A stretch of 14,469 nucleotides of DNA from an uncultured Candidatus Soleaferrea sp. (GTDB taxonomy: Bacteria > Bacillota > Clostridia > Oscillospirales > Ruminococcaceae), in NCBI GenBank assembly GCA_934527325.1, contig CAKTAG010000028.1, positions 1 to 14,469 on the forward strand, given 5' to 3'. Numbering within the stretch: the first letter of the stretch is position 1; each line of letters opens with the position of its first letter. The translations under genes and the position numbers were made by a program. Shown one piece after another: positions 14,391-14,469 of this stretch. A model generated the notes under the pieces. The model searched no databases and was not told the origin of the DNA. It saw only the letters and a list, made by a program, of their open reading frames with translations.

Positions 14391-14469
14391 GATTTCTAAA
14401 TTGCAATATAAAGATACCACAAAGTTAAGTGGCTGAAATTTGTTGAACAAGCATGTTAGAAGACTTGCC
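14391..14469. other. Window end, no assigned feature
   Basis: 79 bases of less AT-biased sequence beyond the repeat. A minus-strand frame is open from the edge to TAA at 14427-14425 and would give GKSSNMLVQQISAT as a C-terminus, but 14 codons are too few to call a gene. No terminator separates it from the promoter of coiled-coil gene 2. Confidence 0.2.

Noticed and set aside
1..14469. CRISPR array, tRNA, rRNA or insertion sequence
   Set aside because: No regularly spaced repeats, no cloverleaf-like segment, no rRNA stretches and no transposase-like frame were found by reading both strands.

Overview
The window looks like AT-rich chromosomal DNA from a low-GC Bacillota, probably a Clostridia-type anaerobe. 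The evidence is a DarA-type cyclic-di-AMP receptor, a long-form HPF, a pyruvate phosphate dikinase with Clostridium-like numbering, strong AGGAGG-type ribosome binding sites, TTGxxx/TATAAT promoters and intrinsic terminators. The first ~430 bases are an exception. They are clearly GC-rich and hold the start of a secreted vWA-domain protein on the minus strand. They look like DNA from another genome joined on, or a recent insertion.

Layout. (1) 1-273, minus: 5' end of the vWA-type secreted protein, cut by the window edge. (2) 486-4588, plus: a compact run of housekeeping genes with gaps of 20-46 bases: darA (c-di-AMP receptor), holB (clamp-loader delta'), mnmG (tRNA wobble-uridine modification) and an endonuclease IV-like TIM barrel. 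(3) 4742-4870, plus: an unrecognised 42-residue Lys/Asn/Ser-rich protein with a consensus ribosome binding site, a long hairpin in its leader and a bidirectional terminator behind it. (4) 5225-9500, minus: hpf, a Vat-type acetyltransferase and ppdK, each with its own promoter; a strong terminator separates ppdK from the acetyltransferase. (5) 9864-14390, minus: two secreted glutamate/lysine-rich coiled-coil paralogues.

The coiled-coil pair is the most unusual part. The two genes share about 97% identical DNA over ~230 bases covering promoter, a 5'-terminal mRNA hairpin, ribosome binding site, signal peptide and the first mature residues. They also share related terminators. Their 600-odd-residue bodies are almost unrelated apart from three short motifs in the same order. 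Near-identical ends around divergent middles suggest recombination or gene conversion, as in variable surface or secreted protein families. Copy 1 also has an open in-frame stretch of 35 codons after its TGA stop.

The housekeeping genes do not form one pathway. DarA senses c-di-AMP, HolB and the endonuclease IV-like protein concern DNA replication and repair, MnmG and HPF act on the translation apparatus, and PPDK links pyruvate and PEP in anaerobic carbon and energy metabolism. No tRNA, rRNA, CRISPR array or recognisable transposase was seen.
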